NCBI GenBank assembly: GCA_028724265.1
Contig: JAQYDG010000008.1
Span: 62,001-126,000, forward strand
Direction of reading: 5' to 3'
Length of the DNA: 64,000 nt
From: Actinomycetaceae bacterium
Lineage (GTDB): Bacteria; Actinomycetota; Actinomycetes; Actinomycetales; Actinomycetaceae
The notes under the pieces were generated by a model. That model saw only the letters and a list, made by a program, of their open reading frames with translations. It did no database searches and was not told where the DNA came from. The first letter of the stretch is position 1. Each line of letters opens with the position of its first letter. Made by a program: the position numbers and the translations under genes. This document shows, piece after piece, positions 8,621 to 19,061 of the stretch.

Positions 8621-9838
8621 CTACGCCTGCGGCATCGACACTGTTACTCGCTTCGAATGACGGCCACGACGCTCCTGCTCTGCAACAGTCGTCGACGCAC
8701 TGCGCACACGGTGCCTCGCAGCGCGCACCTGCGCATGAGCCTGAGCTCTCCTCGTTGGCCTGGCTGTGACGCTGCGCTCGCTACTCGATGCGGAGGGCGC
8801 GTCAGAACGCGATACCGGATTAGACGTGGAAGGTGCGGAAGGAGCCTCCTTCACGTGGGATCCATCTGCCACCGCGTGAGCCGCATGGGCAGAGCGCACA
8901 GACCTGGTTGCGGCAGGCGTAACGGGGCTGGTACGAGTGGCGGCACGAGCAGGCTTCACGGCAGGGGTTGCTCTAGCTGCTGTGACTGCTGGGGCTGCTG
9001 TGACTGCTGGCGTGGGCGCCTTGGAAGCATTCCGCTGTGCCTTGCGCATCTCGTAGACTCGCTGAACAACGTCAGGCGACGCAAGCGATGCGCCAGCCTG
9101 ACCGTTACTCGCCACCGTATCGAGCTGCGACACACCTGCGCTCGCGCGATCAGTCCTGTTTCGTTTCGCCGAAACAACAGGCCGAGAAGTCTGAGATTCG
9201 TTTGCCCGCAGTTCCTGTGTTCGCAGTTCCTGTGTTCCCTGCACTCGCTGTGCCTTCTGCACCTGCTGTGCTTGTTGAGACGTCGCTTGTTGAGGCATCG
9301 AACCGTCCGGAACAAGTGGCTTCCATGCCGGTGCGGGCGGTTGAGGCTGAGCAGCGGATTTTCGATCAACTGGTCCTGTCGGAATGCCTGCTTGCCTCAA
9401 GATCTCCAGCGCTGCAGCAAGATCCGCCGCCGCCACCTGGACTTCGTACGCAGCAGCACGAATTGAACGAAGCGACCGGAAACTGTGCTGCCTCGTGAAC
9501 AATCGGCCGACCGCATTCCCTATCATGCCAAGAACCGCGCCGGCAGAAAAGCCGAGCATCAGATTCTGCACAATCGTGGAATGTGACCCTAAAACAGGGA
9601 AAATAAAGAAAATAAGAGCGCCAACGATGCCGCCTCCGAAGATGCCCGACACAAGAGACTGGATGAGCGTTGACCTTCCGAAAATCTGCTCCACACTTTC
9701 CAGATTCGTCCCCACAATACGGGTTTTGCGGATCGGGAAATGCGCCAACATCAATGTTGTGATGAGGCGCTGCGCATCCTCGTACGTGCGAACTTCGCGC
9801 AGTACTCGAAAATCTTGCTGTGGCATCTGGCGATTCAT
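8621..9838 (-). CDS. Membrane protein with general-stress (YflT/17M-like) N-terminal domain and long A/R/S/T-rich tail
   Basis: 405 residues. The first ~75 (YEDAQRLITTLMLAHFPIRK, then IVGTNLESVEQIFGR) resemble the 17M-like general stress domain common in actinobacteria. Two hydrophobic helices with many glycines follow (IFGGGIVGALIFFIFPVLG; LMLGFSAGAVLGMIGNAVG), and a helix rich in Ala (VQVAAADLAAALEILRQAG). From about residue 160 the protein is low complexity: Gln/Thr repeats, then Ala/Thr/Pro and finally Arg-rich. The tail is probably disordered and cytoplasmic. Function is unknown. The start is leaderless-like, with TAGAAT six bases upstream. Confidence 0.7.
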   Translation of the reverse strand: MNRQMPQQDFRVLREVRTYEDAQRLITTLMLAHFPIRKTRIVGTNLESVEQIFGRSTLIQSLVSGIFGGGIVGALIFFIFPVLGSHSTIVQNLMLGFSAGAVLGMIGNAVGRLFTRQHSFRSLRSIRAAAYEVQVAAADLAAALEILRQAGIPTGPVDRKSAAQPQPPAPAWKPLVPDGSMPQQATSQQAQQVQKAQRVQGTQELRTQELRANESQTSRPVVSAKRNRTDRASAGVSQLDTVASNGQAGASLASPDVVQRVYEMRKAQRNASKAPTPAVTAAPAVTAARATPAVKPARAATRTSPVTPAATRSVRSAHAAHAVADGSHVKEAPSAPSTSNPVSRSDAPSASSSERSVTARPTRRAQAHAQVRAARHRVRSASTTVAEQERRGRHSKRVTVSMPQA

Positions 9839-9844
9839 GTGTCT

Positions 9845-9850
9845 ATTCTA
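9845..9850 (-). promoter_or_regulatory. -10 box of a leaderless promoter (gene 8621-9838)
   Basis: TAGAAT on the minus strand, six bases before the ATG at 9838, with no ribosome site. Transcription would start at or next to the start codon. Confidence 0.6.
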
Positions 9851-10108
9851 TGCAAAGGCACTGCATCGCAGTCTGTGGTTCGTCAGGAGGCTAACACCTC
9901 CTTAACCCACCGAACCCGAGAACCTACAAAATCTGAAAACCCGGCAGCCTTTCCACACCCGACAGCCTACCAAAACCAACAGTCTGCCAAACCCGACTGG
10001 CAAGAAACGTTGGAAGCTACAAACCTCAGAACCGACAAAGACTGCACCAACGGACTCAGGCACACCCAACGCAATGTCTCCACGTTTCACAGTGAGTGAC
10101 GTCTTCTT
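9851..10108. other. Intergenic region upstream of ffs
   Basis: No gene seen. A small hairpin AGGAGG-CTAACA-CCTCCT lies at 9885-9902. After it comes an A/C-rich stretch with loosely repeated CCCGACAGCC/CCGGCAGCC-like words, of the same degenerate-repeat kind seen in other gaps of this window. Confidence 0.4.
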
Positions 10109-10138
10109 TTGCGCCAACCTCACTGGATGCCGTACACT
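10109..10138 (+). promoter_or_regulatory. Promoter of the SRP RNA gene
   Basis: TTGCGC (10109-10114) and TACACT (10133-10138) are 18 bases apart. The -10 is six to seven bases before the first base of the predicted RNA at 10145. Confidence 0.55.
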
Positions 10139-10144
10139 CGTTGT

Positions 10145-10232
10145 GGCTTCCCATGTGGCGTTGCCGCGCAAAACTCCCCCAGGGCTGGAAGGCAGCAAGG
10201 GTATGCTTCACGCAGCGGGTACGTGGGAAGTC
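10145..10232 (+). ncRNA. ffs: Signal recognition particle RNA, small bacterial type
   Basis: The region 10171-10206 contains the conserved SRP helix 8 core: CCCCCAGGGCTGGAAGGCAG followed by CAAGGGT, with the GGAA-type tetraloop and asymmetric internal loop that bind Ffh. The ends pair: CTTCCCATGT near the 5' end with ACGTGGGAAG near the 3' end, including one G-U. The RNA of about 88-90 nucleotides joins Ffh to target membrane and secreted proteins. Its position directly upstream of dnaX is conserved in many bacteria. Exact ends are estimated from the terminal stem. Confidence 0.9.
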
Positions 10233-10244
10233 TTCATTTCCAAT

Positions 10245-10256
10245 TACACTTATAAT
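10245..10256 (+). promoter_or_regulatory. Possible leaderless promoter of dnaX
   Basis: TACACT (10245-10250) is directly followed by TATAAT (10251-10256), just before the GTG at 10259. There is no Shine-Dalgarno. With the first box, transcription would begin about at the GTG. Read-through from ffs is the alternative. Confidence 0.4.
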
Positions 10257-10258
10257 CT

Positions 10259-12682
10259 GTGAGCATCGCACTGTACCGGCGTTACCGCCCCCAGAAATTT
10301 CAAGACGTCATCGGCCAGGATCAAGTCACCGTGCCGCTGATGAGGGCTTTGCGCTCCGAGAAGACGGCTCATGCCTATCTTTTCTCCGGCCCGCGCGGAT
10401 GCGGGAAAACGACGAGTGCCCGCATCCTTGCCAAGTGCCTCAACTGTGTGGAATACCCAACGGATACCCCATGTGGAAAATGTCCGTCATGCCTCGATCT
10501 TGCTGTGGACGGGCCAGGATCACTCGACGTCGTGGAATTGGATGCGGCCAGCCACGGCTCCGTTGACGATGCACGCGATCTGGTGGAACGAGCCAGTTTT
10601 ATGCCTGTGCGCGACCGCTTCAAGATTTTCATTATTGACGAAGCCCATATGGTGTCCAACCAGGGATTCAACGCTCTCCTGAAGCTCGTCGAGGAGCCAC
10701 CGGAACACATCCGCTTCATCTTCGCCACCACAGAACCAGAAAAGGTTATCCCCACCATCCGATCCCGCACGCATCACTACCCGTTCCACCTCGTTGCCCC
10801 ACAGGTGCTGGAGAGTTATTTGGCACGTATATGCGCTCGGGAAGGCATAGCAGCCGAACAGGGCGTACTCCCGCTTGTGGTTCGCGCCGCCGCAGGCTCG
10901 GTGCGCGATTCGCTCTCCGTGCTCGACCAGTTAATCGGGGGTGCGGAGGGCACAACGCTCTCCTACGACTCCGCTATCAGCCTTCTGGGATACACCAGCG
11001 GGAAGCTCTTGGACGATTTCGTCACCGCACTGGCGGATCGAGACGGGACTCAGCTTTTCGCTCTGGTTGACTCGATGATCGTTGCAGGTCAGGATCCTCG
11101 GCGCTTTGTGGAGGATCTGCTTCAACGCCTCCGCGATATTCTGCTGATTGCCCTGGCGGGTGACGAAGCAAGCACCGTCTTGAACTCCGTTCCCGAAGAC
11201 CAGTATGCGCACCTCGTCCAGCAGGCTCAAGCGCTCGGATCGATTCGCATCTCCCGATCCGCCGATGCCACGAATGACGCACTCAACCAGATGGTGGGAG
11301 CAACTGCACCTCGACTCCAATTGGAGTTGTTGTGTGCGCGGCTGCTGTTACTGGGTGACGATGATCGTACCCAGGCTTCCCACACCGATTCTTCGTCAGG
11401 TTCTGCCCGCCCCCACACCGGTATGCCTGGCCTACCCGCTGCCGATACGCACCACGCGCCATGGCAACAGAATAACCCCGCACACCAAGCGCAGAAGAAC
11501 GCGGACGTCAACGAATTTGGCGAAGCGTATGTGCGGCCAGCACCACGCACGCGTGGAACTCAACGGAATAGCGAAATTCAACAGGATACGCGTACACCGC
11601 AGGCACAAGCTGAGAACGCACAGGGAACAGCTGACAACGGGCAGAGTGCAGCGCAATCACCCGCCACACAGGCTCACGTCGCACAGTCACCCGCCACACA
11701 GGCTCACATCACGCCCTCGCACGCCATGCCAGCATCGTCACTGATCCGAGACCAGTGGCCGAAAGTGCTCTCTGCACTCTCCACGAAAGGGCGTTCAACG
11801 TATACGCTCGTCTCGGAAAACGCGCAGCCTGGCGACTATGACGGAACAACGGCAACAATTCTGATGCCCAATGCAGGGCTCGCGCGCGCTTTGAACAATC
11901 CACGTCATACTGAACCGCTGGCACAGGCCATCACCGAGGCGCTTGGCGTTCCCGTTCATGTGAACGTGGACGTTGGCACAGGCACCGCGACGCACGCCGA
12001 GCACGCCGCGCACGTGGAGCACGTGGAGCCCAGGACTGCTGAGTCCAGGACTGCTGAGCCCAGGCGCGCACCCGTCGAACCTCCTGCCAGCGAGCCGTTC
12101 TACAAACAAACAATGCCGAGCGTGGATACTTCGCAGGCAGGACACAGTCCAGCCAATTCAGCGACCTTTGCCCATATTGCCGCCATTATGGCACATACCA
12201 CACAGCCAACTTCGGCGCGTGCCACGAGTGCGACTCGTGATTCAAGCGATTCAGCAGGCGAATCTGCAGCGCACCCCACGCAACCCGTAGGTACATCAGG
12301 CGGGCCCGGAAGGGGTAGTACACCAGGCGTGCCTAGAAGCAACCCATCAGGTATGCCCGGAGGGAGTACGCCAAGCACGCACGGAGCACCAGAAGGCGCC
12401 ACTGCACACACCGCCGGGTCAGTTTCTGGGCCGGTTTCCACCTCATCCCTGTCAGCCTCCTCGGCTCCTTCGGCTTCGTCAGCCTCCTCAGCCCCGTCAG
12501 CCCCGTCACCGGCATCCTCCACGTCCCCGCTAGCACCGGATCTCGGCGACGACGCTGACGACTCTGAAGGTGCCTCTGCTGATGACCCTGCATTCGAAGA
12601 CTCGCCGGATGTGGGAATTCCTGTGATCAAAGAAATGCTGGGCGCGCACGTGATCCAAGAAATCAAGGAGGATGAACAGTAA
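10259..12682 (+). CDS. dnaX: DNA polymerase III subunit gamma/tau
   Basis: 807 residues. AAA+ clamp-loader subunit of the replisome. The N-terminal ~370 residues hold YRRYRP-x-x-F, Walker A GPRGCGKT (44-51), the zinc-binding Cys set (C63, C72, C75, C78), Walker B with DEAH (127-130) and the SRT sensor stretch. The rest is a long low-complexity tail rich in Ala, Ser, Pro, Thr and His. It has near-perfect duplications (QSPATQAH twice; ESRTAEPR-like units) and ends in an acidic segment. The GTG start keeps the conserved N-terminus and has no ribosome site; the next ATG would cut into the fold. The stop overlaps the recR start (TAATG). Confidence 0.95.
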   Translation: MSIALYRRYRPQKFQDVIGQDQVTVPLMRALRSEKTAHAYLFSGPRGCGKTTSARILAKCLNCVEYPTDTPCGKCPSCLDLAVDGPGSLDVVELDAASHGSVDDARDLVERASFMPVRDRFKIFIIDEAHMVSNQGFNALLKLVEEPPEHIRFIFATTEPEKVIPTIRSRTHHYPFHLVAPQVLESYLARICAREGIAAEQGVLPLVVRAAAGSVRDSLSVLDQLIGGAEGTTLSYDSAISLLGYTSGKLLDDFVTALADRDGTQLFALVDSMIVAGQDPRRFVEDLLQRLRDILLIALAGDEASTVLNSVPEDQYAHLVQQAQALGSIRISRSADATNDALNQMVGATAPRLQLELLCARLLLLGDDDRTQASHTDSSSGSARPHTGMPGLPAADTHHAPWQQNNPAHQAQKNADVNEFGEAYVRPAPRTRGTQRNSEIQQDTRTPQAQAENAQGTADNGQSAAQSPATQAHVAQSPATQAHITPSHAMPASSLIRDQWPKVLSALSTKGRSTYTLVSENAQPGDYDGTTATILMPNAGLARALNNPRHTEPLAQAITEALGVPVHVNVDVGTGTATHAEHAAHVEHVEPRTAESRTAEPRRAPVEPPASEPFYKQTMPSVDTSQAGHSPANSATFAHIAAIMAHTTQPTSARATSATRDSSDSAGESAAHPTQPVGTSGGPGRGSTPGVPRSNPSGMPGGSTPSTHGAPEGATAHTAGSVSGPVSTSSLSASSAPSASSASSAPSAPSPASSTSPLAPDLGDDADDSEGASADDPAFEDSPDVGIPVIKEMLGAHVIQEIKEDEQ

Positions 12683-13347
12683 TGGCCAGTCTCTACGATG
12701 GTGCTGTCCAAAATCTTATTGACGAACTTTCCCGCCTTCCGGGGATCGGCCCCAAGAGTGCACAGCGAATCGCCTTCTATATTCTTGAAGAATCCAAGGA
12801 TGACGCCCAAGCGCTTATCGAGGCCGTGAAAGCCGTCAAGGAGCATGTGCATTTCTGTTCCATCTGCGGGAACGTCACAGAAAACGATATTTGCTCAATC
12901 TGCGCAGACCCGCGCAGAAGCAACAACGTTATTTGTGTTGTTGAGGAAGCAAAAGATATCGCGGCAATTGAAAAAACGCATGAGTATCGCGGAAAATACC
13001 ATGTGCTTGGTGGTGCCATCAACCCTATTCAGGGGATTGGCCCCGATGATCTGCGTATCCGCAGCCTCCTGGAGCGCATTGGTAACGGCTCAGTGCACGA
13101 GGTTATCCTCGCCACCGATCCGAATATCGAAGGCGAAGCAACCGCCGCCTACATTTCTCGGCTGCTCACCCCATTCGATATTGTCGTATCCCGACTCGCG
13201 TCCGGCCTGCCGATGGGCGGAGACCTGGAATACGCTGACGAAATGACCCTCTCGCGAGCCTTTGAAGGACGGCGTCGTATTCAGGGAAACAGTCAGCACG
13301 CGATTATTGAGCCTGACCAGACTGCGCAGCGCCAGCATCTGGCGTAG
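12682..13347 (+). CDS. recR: Recombination protein RecR
   Basis: 221 residues against about 200 in most relatives. Acts with RecF and RecO to load RecA at gaps. It has the N-terminal helix-hairpin-helix [17 protein letters not shown], a Cys4 zinc finger (CSICGN...CSICADPRR), a Toprim domain ([17 protein letters not shown]) and the Walker-like [23 protein letters not shown]. The extra C-terminal ~20 residues run 44 bases into the convergent DUF4032 gene. The ATG overlaps the dnaX stop by one base, so the two are translationally coupled, as in many bacteria. Confidence 0.96.
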   Translation: MASLYDGAVQNLIDELSRLPGIGPKSAQRIAFYILEESKDDAQALIEAVKAVKEHVHFCSICGNVTENDICSICADPRRSNNVICVVEEAKDIAAIEKTHEYRGKYHVLGGAINPIQGIGPDDLRIRSLLERIGNGSVHEVILATDPNIEGEATAAYISRLLTPFDIVVSRLASGLPMGGDLEYADEMTLSRAFEGRRRIQGNSQHAIIEPDQTAQRQHLA

Positions 13348-14668
13348 AGATCACGGGAATCTCCTGTGTGGGCGTATCAACGATAGCGACCTCGTCACGC
13401 CGCATGGGCAGAACATTCTTGATATACGACTGGACGGCCTCACCCATGGGGATATCTCGGCCTGCCTGCTCCGAAATAAACCATCGGTGATCCAACACTT
13501 GATGGAAAATCTCCGGACCTTCGAGTTTCCCAGCGAGATTGCGCGGCACAGCAGATACGGTCGGTTCAAATACCCTCGTCAACCACGCATGCGCCACAAC
13601 AGAATCGGGCATGTTTTCCATTCCGCTCGCCACCTGAAATTGCTTCATATCATTGACCATGCGACGCGCCTGATTTTCCTGCACCTCCATACCCGTCAAA
13701 CGCATCACTTGATGTGTGTAGTGGCCGGCATCCACCACTTTCGGCTGGATCATAATATGGGTTCCATCCACATCCTGGCGCATATTCATTTCGCCAACCT
13801 CAAAACCCAAATCGTTCAATCGGCGAATACGTTCAGCAATCTTCCATTTCGCATTCGATTCAATCGCCGTCTCTGCCGTCAATTCGTTCCACAATGCGTG
13901 ATAGCGCTGCACCAGCAGATCACCCACGCCGATCACGTCGATCTCGTCCGGAAGAATATCGCCAGCACGCAGATCCATCAGTTCGCCGATAATGTTGATC
14001 CGCGCATTGTCAACATCGTATTCGCGTTTTCCGTCACCGAGGGTCGCCGTCAGCTCACCCGTCTCAGCATCCACTAAATATGCGGCGAACATGCCTGCAT
14101 CCCTGCGAAAAAGCGTGTTGGAAAGCGACACGTCACCCCAATAGAAACCGAGCAGGTGCAGCCGCACCAGCAGCACCGAGAGCGCATCCACCAGCTTGCG
14201 TACGGTGTCCATTCTGTGATGAGAACCAAACACCGCGCGATAAGGCAGCGAATACGGCAAATGTTCGGTAATCAAACACGCGGCTAGTGGTTCTCCGTTC
14301 TTATCGATCCGGCCAGTCACGACTGCTACTGCCTGCACCGACGGCGCATTCAACCGGTCGAGATCGCGCAAAAGCTCGTATTCGTGCTTGGCAACCTCGC
14401 GCCCGATCTCCTTCACGGCCAGCAGTCGATCACCAGCGCGGACAAATCGCACCACATGGCGTGAAATGCCACGGGGAAGAGCCACAATCAGATCCTGCGG
14501 CCAATCCTCTATGGGAGTATCCCAGGGTAAATCCCATAAATTGGGGTCAGGGGTTCCTGCCGTGATCTGCAAAACACGGTCTTCTGGATCCGGCACCAGG
14601 TGTGCAAGCCACTGTGCAACATGCTCGCTGACGTAGGAGGGGTTCTGGCTATAGTTTGTTTCGCTCAT
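13304..14668 (-). CDS. DUF4032 protein, kinase-like fold
   Basis: 454 residues from the second of two adjacent ATG codons (the first is three bases upstream); GAAAG lies before them. It matches the actinobacterial DUF4032 family. The N-terminal half resembles lipopolysaccharide-kinase-like folds: [28 protein letters not shown] gives a lysine and glutamate arrangement, and [16 protein letters not shown] resembles a catalytic loop D-x-S-x-x-N. The substrate is unknown. Its 3' end overlaps recR tail-to-tail by 44 bases. Confidence 0.85.
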   Translation of the reverse strand: MSETNYSQNPSYVSEHVAQWLAHLVPDPEDRVLQITAGTPDPNLWDLPWDTPIEDWPQDLIVALPRGISRHVVRFVRAGDRLLAVKEIGREVAKHEYELLRDLDRLNAPSVQAVAVVTGRIDKNGEPLAACLITEHLPYSLPYRAVFGSHHRMDTVRKLVDALSVLLVRLHLLGFYWGDVSLSNTLFRRDAGMFAAYLVDAETGELTATLGDGKREYDVDNARINIIGELMDLRAGDILPDEIDVIGVGDLLVQRYHALWNELTAETAIESNAKWKIAERIRRLNDLGFEVGEMNMRQDVDGTHIMIQPKVVDAGHYTHQVMRLTGMEVQENQARRMVNDMKQFQVASGMENMPDSVVAHAWLTRVFEPTVSAVPRNLAGKLEGPEIFHQVLDHRWFISEQAGRDIPMGEAVQSYIKNVLPMRRDEVAIVDTPTQEIPVISTPDAGAAQSGQAQ

Positions 14669-14958
14669 CATCTTTCACACTCTTGTTGGCGGGCATCACA
14701 ACGACAGGCCAGGCGCAGCCCAAAGGTGTAGCCGAGGAATGCACCAGACAAAGACGGCAGTGGGTATCCGCCCACCACCGTCTTCTTCCACCTCGCATAA
14801 GCCACAGCACAGCTAATACAACGGGAGCATCGGCCTCGCAGCATACAAAGCTTGCGGCACACGGCCTCAACCGCAGCGATAGAGCAACGGACACGCGCCG
14901 AGCCACGGGCGCGCATACAGGTTTGAGGCGCCGCGAGGCCATGCACATTCAGTGGCGA

Positions 14959-16086
14959 TCAGTCTCCCAAACGCTTACCCGTGCTCGCCGAGAAGAAGTG
15001 CACATGCTCCACCTCGGGAACCAGATGCAGCACATCACCAACTGACGCCGAATGTGTTGGTTCAAGACGCACCGTCACCTGATCCGAATCGTCACCCGAA
15101 CCGAACTTCTCCGATTCAACGTCAGACCCGGCAATAGAACCGTACACATACACGTCCGAACCAAGCCCCTCCACGTAGTTCACGTTCACGGGCACATCGT
15201 TCTCGGTAGGCTCGCCCGACACATCGAGAGCCTCCGGGCGGATACCCACCACAATCTTTCCGTTATCTTCAGGAGCCACAGCGTTCACGATATCGGCTGG
15301 AACACGCACGTGCGCATCACCAAAGTGGGCAACGTCGCCCACAAGATTCCACTTGCCCAGGTTCATCGCAGGAGAGCCAATAAAACCGGCCACGAACGCA
15401 TTAGCTGGATGAGCGTACATCTGTTCAGGCGTGCCCACCTGCTGCAGAATACCGAAATTCAACACAGCGATGCGGTCGCCCATCGTCAGAGCCTCAGTTT
15501 GGTCGTGGGTCACGTACAGTGTGGTAATACCAAGACGACGCTGGAGGGATGCAATCTGCGTACGCGTCTGTACACGTAGCTTCGCATCCAAGTTCGACAG
15601 CGGTTCGTCCATCAAGAACACATGAGGTTCACGCACGATTGCGCGCCCCATTGCCACACGCTGACGCTGCCCGCCGGAGAGTGCCTTCGGTTTGCGATCC
15701 AAATATGGCATCAGATCCAGAATCTTGGCAGCTTCTTCCACCCGCGCGCGAATCTGATCTTTAGGAACGCCGGCGATTTTCAACGCAAAACCCATGTTGT
15801 CCGCCACGGTCATATGCGGATACAGCGCGTAGTTCTGGAACACCATTGCGATATCACGGTCTTTGGGCGAAACGTCAGTCACATCACGGTCGCCGATGAA
15901 AATACGACCTGAATTGACGTCTTCCAGCCCTGCGAGCATACGCAGAGTCGTAGATTTACCACAGCCCGAAGGGCCGACGAGAACAAGAAACTCGCCGTCG
16001 TTAATGTGCAGGTCTAGCTGATCGACGGATGGCTTGTCCGATCCAGGATAGATGCGCGTTGCTTTATCGAATGTTACCGTTGCCAT
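14959..16086 (-). CDS. ugpC: ABC transporter ATP-binding protein of the MsmK/UgpC/SugC sugar family
   Basis: 375 residues from the ATG after GGAGGGA; a longer reading frame upstream adds 28 unlikely residues. Walker A is GPSGCGKST, the Q-loop [10 protein letters not shown], the signature [14 protein letters not shown], Walker [14 protein letters not shown] and the switch His THDQTEAL. The C-terminal ~130 residues form the OB/TOBE regulatory domain typical of carbohydrate importers ([10 protein letters not shown]). Such ATPases power one or several CUT1 sugar importers. No permease or binding protein is adjacent, so it may be a shared orphan ATPase like MsiK/MsmK. Confidence 0.92.
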   Translation of the reverse strand: MATVTFDKATRIYPGSDKPSVDQLDLHINDGEFLVLVGPSGCGKSTTLRMLAGLEDVNSGRIFIGDRDVTDVSPKDRDIAMVFQNYALYPHMTVADNMGFALKIAGVPKDQIRARVEEAAKILDLMPYLDRKPKALSGGQRQRVAMGRAIVREPHVFLMDEPLSNLDAKLRVQTRTQIASLQRRLGITTLYVTHDQTEALTMGDRIAVLNFGILQQVGTPEQMYAHPANAFVAGFIGSPAMNLGKWNLVGDVAHFGDAHVRVPADIVNAVAPEDNGKIVVGIRPEALDVSGEPTENDVPVNVNYVEGLGSDVYVYGSIAGSDVESEKFGSGDDSDQVTVRLEPTHSASVGDVLHLVPEVEHVHFFSASTGKRLGD

Positions 16087-16259
16087 TTCTGGTCCCTCCA
16101 CCGGCAGGTACGTGCCGGACGATCCGAGTGAAAGGTGCCGAGTTAGTGTGTCAACTCTGACACAGCACACGTTTTATGTGCCGAAATTATTATTCCACAC
16201 TGCACCCTCAACTTCCAGCCATATGCCGCCCCGATAAGCAGAGCATCGTCACACTTGGA

Positions 16260-16265
16260 TACGCT
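16260..16265 (+). promoter_or_regulatory. -10 box of a leaderless promoter (kinase gene)
   Basis: TACGCT six bases before the ATG at 16272; no ribosome site between. Confidence 0.55.
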
Positions 16266-16271
16266 TAGCGT

Positions 16272-18023
16272 ATGCAGTCCAGTTCCTTTGTACACCGCGA
16301 ACCTTCCACTACACCGCGTCCGGGGAGTGACGCCGCTGTACCTCCTGGGTTCCAACCTGGGCTTTTCCCGCTTGCTGCAGGCGCGGATTTCGGTGGATAC
16401 ACGATTGTGCGTCAAATCGGGGCGGGCGGAATGTCCGTGGTATACGAGGCTCGCGACGGAAACGGAACCCATGTTGCGTTGAAAGTATTGAACCCCTCGA
16501 CGGTAGCTGTGGCTGGTGGCCGTGAAAGACTTGCCCGCGAGGTTCGGATGCTTCAGAAAGTCCATGGTCCCTTCGTTGCTGAGGTACTTGACGCCGAGCT
16601 CGACGAGGGCGCGTTTATCGTCACTGAGTTGATCGACGGCCAGACGCTTGCAGCCGACGTTGCGGAGAACGGCGTGTATTCAGCCCATGAACTCAACGAC
16701 CTGGCATCTATGCTCGCTCAAGCACTCGATTCGATTCATGCAGCGGGCGTTCTGCATCGGGACGTCAAACCCTCAAACGTGATGATGAGCGAGCATGGGC
16801 CGGTGCTCATCGATTTTGGGATCGCCCAACTCGGCGGCGACGAGCGTCTGACGCGCACTGGACTTGTTGCCCAAACACCAGGCTACGGAGATCCTCGGCT
16901 CCTGGATGGAACACCGCCTGACGAAGAGGCGGACTGGTGGGCGTTTGCTGCGGTGATTCTGTACGCTGCTATCGGACGTGATCCCTTTGGCAGCTCAAAT
17001 GTGGCAACGATTGTTCAACGTGTGACGCTCGGCCGCGCTGACGTGGACGGACTGCCACCGGCGGTAGGCAGCCTATTCCTTGCCGCCCTTGCTCCCCGAT
17101 TAGAAGAACGGTTGGACCACAGCGATTTTGTGGATGCGATTGCGCGCTACGCCGAGAGCCCAGATACCTTCGATTTTGGAGTCCCGCTGCCTGCACAAAC
17201 GATTGCACTGGCTGCACCGCCTGTTGAGCTACCTACACCCGCTGCAGAGACACAACAGGCAGATTCATCAGCCACTCAGACAATCACACCGCCCACACAG
17301 GTATATGGACTGCCCACGCAGCTCATCGAGGATAGCCCTGCTGGCGTTACGCCTATTCCTCTGCGTGCCTACGCACTCTCACCCGAATTGGCGTATCAGC
17401 GTGGCGAGCGCGGCGCCGTCGCAGATGAAACCCCGCCACAGCCCTTGCCGGACTGGCTGAAGCCTCCGCGAAAGGCGACGATGCTCAGCCTGTTCGTCAG
17501 CATCGTTCTTGCTGCCGCTGCAGGTATGTGGCCAACCGTCACCGCTATCGTGTGGGGTGCTGCCGTGCTGGTTGCTGGCATCGTTGGTGACACGTCACAT
17601 GCCCTAGCCTTGCGCCGCGTCACCAGGAACGGCCCGAGCCGCTCCGACCGCTGGTGGATTCTTGCCCATCTGCCGATTGCAGGGTTTCGATCCCTGTTTT
17701 CCAGCCTCCTGACGATGCTCGCGACGGTTGCCGCCACAGTAGGCGTCAGCATCCTGATGCGGAATACCACAGGATTGCGCCCCAACGAGATCCTGATCGT
17801 CGCCTCATGGTGTGGAATCGTACTGGCATGGTGGATTGCAGCCGGACAATCCACCAAAACTGGCATGAGGCTGTGCGCAAATGCCGCCGCTCCGACACGC
17901 AGCTACTACGTGCTCTGGATTGTGTTTGCAGCACTCCTTGCGGCGATCGGAATCGCACTCAGCTTGCAGGTCTATGCGCCGTCGTGGTCACCGCTCACGG
18001 ACGTTCCGCCGTTTTTGGATTAG
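16272..18023 (+). CDS. Membrane serine/threonine protein kinase
   Basis: 583 residues. Hanks-type kinase: the glycine loop IGAGGMSVVYEA (about 49-60), ATP lysine in VALKVL (K71), catalytic HRDVKPSN (162-169), DFG (181-183), and an activation segment with TRTGLVAQTPGYGDP. After a Pro/Thr-rich linker (about 300-395) the C-terminus has four or five hydrophobic helices and no PASTA repeats. The protein therefore ends in a membrane bundle rather than a peptidoglycan sensor. It probably senses a membrane or transport signal; targets are unknown. The start appears leaderless. Confidence 0.9.
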   Translation: MQSSSFVHREPSTTPRPGSDAAVPPGFQPGLFPLAAGADFGGYTIVRQIGAGGMSVVYEARDGNGTHVALKVLNPSTVAVAGGRERLAREVRMLQKVHGPFVAEVLDAELDEGAFIVTELIDGQTLAADVAENGVYSAHELNDLASMLAQALDSIHAAGVLHRDVKPSNVMMSEHGPVLIDFGIAQLGGDERLTRTGLVAQTPGYGDPRLLDGTPPDEEADWWAFAAVILYAAIGRDPFGSSNVATIVQRVTLGRADVDGLPPAVGSLFLAALAPRLEERLDHSDFVDAIARYAESPDTFDFGVPLPAQTIALAAPPVELPTPAAETQQADSSATQTITPPTQVYGLPTQLIEDSPAGVTPIPLRAYALSPELAYQRGERGAVADETPPQPLPDWLKPPRKATMLSLFVSIVLAAAAGMWPTVTAIVWGAAVLVAGIVGDTSHALALRRVTRNGPSRSDRWWILAHLPIAGFRSLFSSLLTMLATVAATVGVSILMRNTTGLRPNEILIVASWCGIVLAWWIAAGQSTKTGMRLCANAAAPTRSYYVLWIVFAALLAAIGIALSLQVYAPSWSPLTDVPPFLD

Positions 18024-18039
18024 CCTACTTTGCGCCTGT

Positions 18040-18942
18040 CTACTTCCCCTTCACGATGCGTTGAACCTCGGAAAGAACCATCGAGTTCTGGCTCTGATTG
18101 ATGGTCTGAATTTCGGTACCATTCACATACACCGTCGGCGTTCCCTTCAGGCCATTCTTCGTCATCTGCTTCATAATGGAGTCCACATATGGCTTGTAGG
18201 AGTTGGACTCCAGAGCTGACTTCAGATCCGCCACTTGCGAGTCCGTCAAGCCTGCTTTTGTGGCTTGCTCAACGATCTCGGCCACGCCCGGCTTTGTTGC
18301 AGTGGCTGTTTGTTCCAGGTTCACGTTTGAAACGTTGGTGAAAAGATTGTTATGGAATTCTACGAACTTCTCGGGTACGTGTTCAGCAACAAAATATTCT
18401 GCCTGAGCACCGAGTATCGAATATGGCGTGTTGGCAAACATGCCGAGGGAGAGTGGGTGGAATACCAAGGTGATATCGCCCGACTTTGCCATATCTGCTA
18501 GCCCCTCCCCATCCTGCTGTTCAACAATCGTGCAGAATGGGCACATCACATCAAAATAGGTGTCAACCACCGGGGCACCTGCGTTCGAGCTCCCCGCAAC
18601 CAGGGACTTACCAACGGAAATTCCGCCATCTTTACCCACATGGTCAATCTGCTGGGTAATCAGATCGGTAGTGGCTCCCAACGGACTAGTTCCCGTTGTC
18701 GATGACGATCCGGACGAGGCCGCCGACGGTGAGCTTTTCTTCTGCGAGTTGACGACGGCAACCACCACGCCTATCACGATGGCGAGGACAACGAACACCG
18801 CGACGATCGCAATAATCCGGTGACGTTTGGCTCGTTTCAGCTCTTCTTGACGCACCCGTTCCGCCTCTTCACGAGCCTTGGCGCGTCGCTCATTCTTCGT
18901 CATCGCAGACGACGTTGTGCCTGGTGTTATTCGAGAACTCAT
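18040..18942 (-). CDS. Membrane-anchored DsbA-like thioredoxin-fold protein
   Basis: 300 residues. The cytoplasmic N-terminus is charged (KNERRAKAREEAERVRQEEL), followed by one membrane helix (about 43-64) and a Ser/Thr linker. The extracytoplasmic thioredoxin fold carries a CPFC active site (C134, C137) and, near the end, the cis-Pro stretch LKGTPTVYVNG. The family oxidises or isomerises disulfides in exported proteins. The start was chosen because TACACT lies six bases upstream (leaderless); an ATG 18 bases earlier is inside that promoter. It may serve the many Cys-containing exported proteins in this genome. Confidence 0.88.
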   Translation of the reverse strand: MSSRITPGTTSSAMTKNERRAKAREEAERVRQEELKRAKRHRIIAIVAVFVVLAIVIGVVVAVVNSQKKSSPSAASSGSSSTTGTSPLGATTDLITQQIDHVGKDGGISVGKSLVAGSSNAGAPVVDTYFDVMCPFCTIVEQQDGEGLADMAKSGDITLVFHPLSLGMFANTPYSILGAQAEYFVAEHVPEKFVEFHNNLFTNVSNVNLEQTATATKPGVAEIVEQATKAGLTDSQVADLKSALESNSYKPYVDSIMKQMTKNGLKGTPTVYVNGTEIQTINQSQNSMVLSEVQRIVKGK

Positions 18943-18948
18943 ACTGAA

Positions 18949-18954
18949 AGTGTA
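18949..18954 (-). promoter_or_regulatory. -10 box of a leaderless promoter (DsbA-like gene)
   Basis: TACACT on the minus strand, six bases before the ATG at 18942. Confidence 0.55.
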
Positions 18955-19061
18955 CGGCACCAGTTTTCAAAATCCGAGACCGTGTTTCCTACATCTCCCA
19001 GAATTATTCAAGATTCGCCGCACGAATTGCCTGACGTATAAAATGCACCGATAATGAGCCT

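Noticed and set aside
13262-14077. 271-codon open frame on the plus strand
   Set aside because: Antisense to the DUF4032 gene; composition is that of a shadow frame (many His, Arg, Ile), with no recognisable protein.
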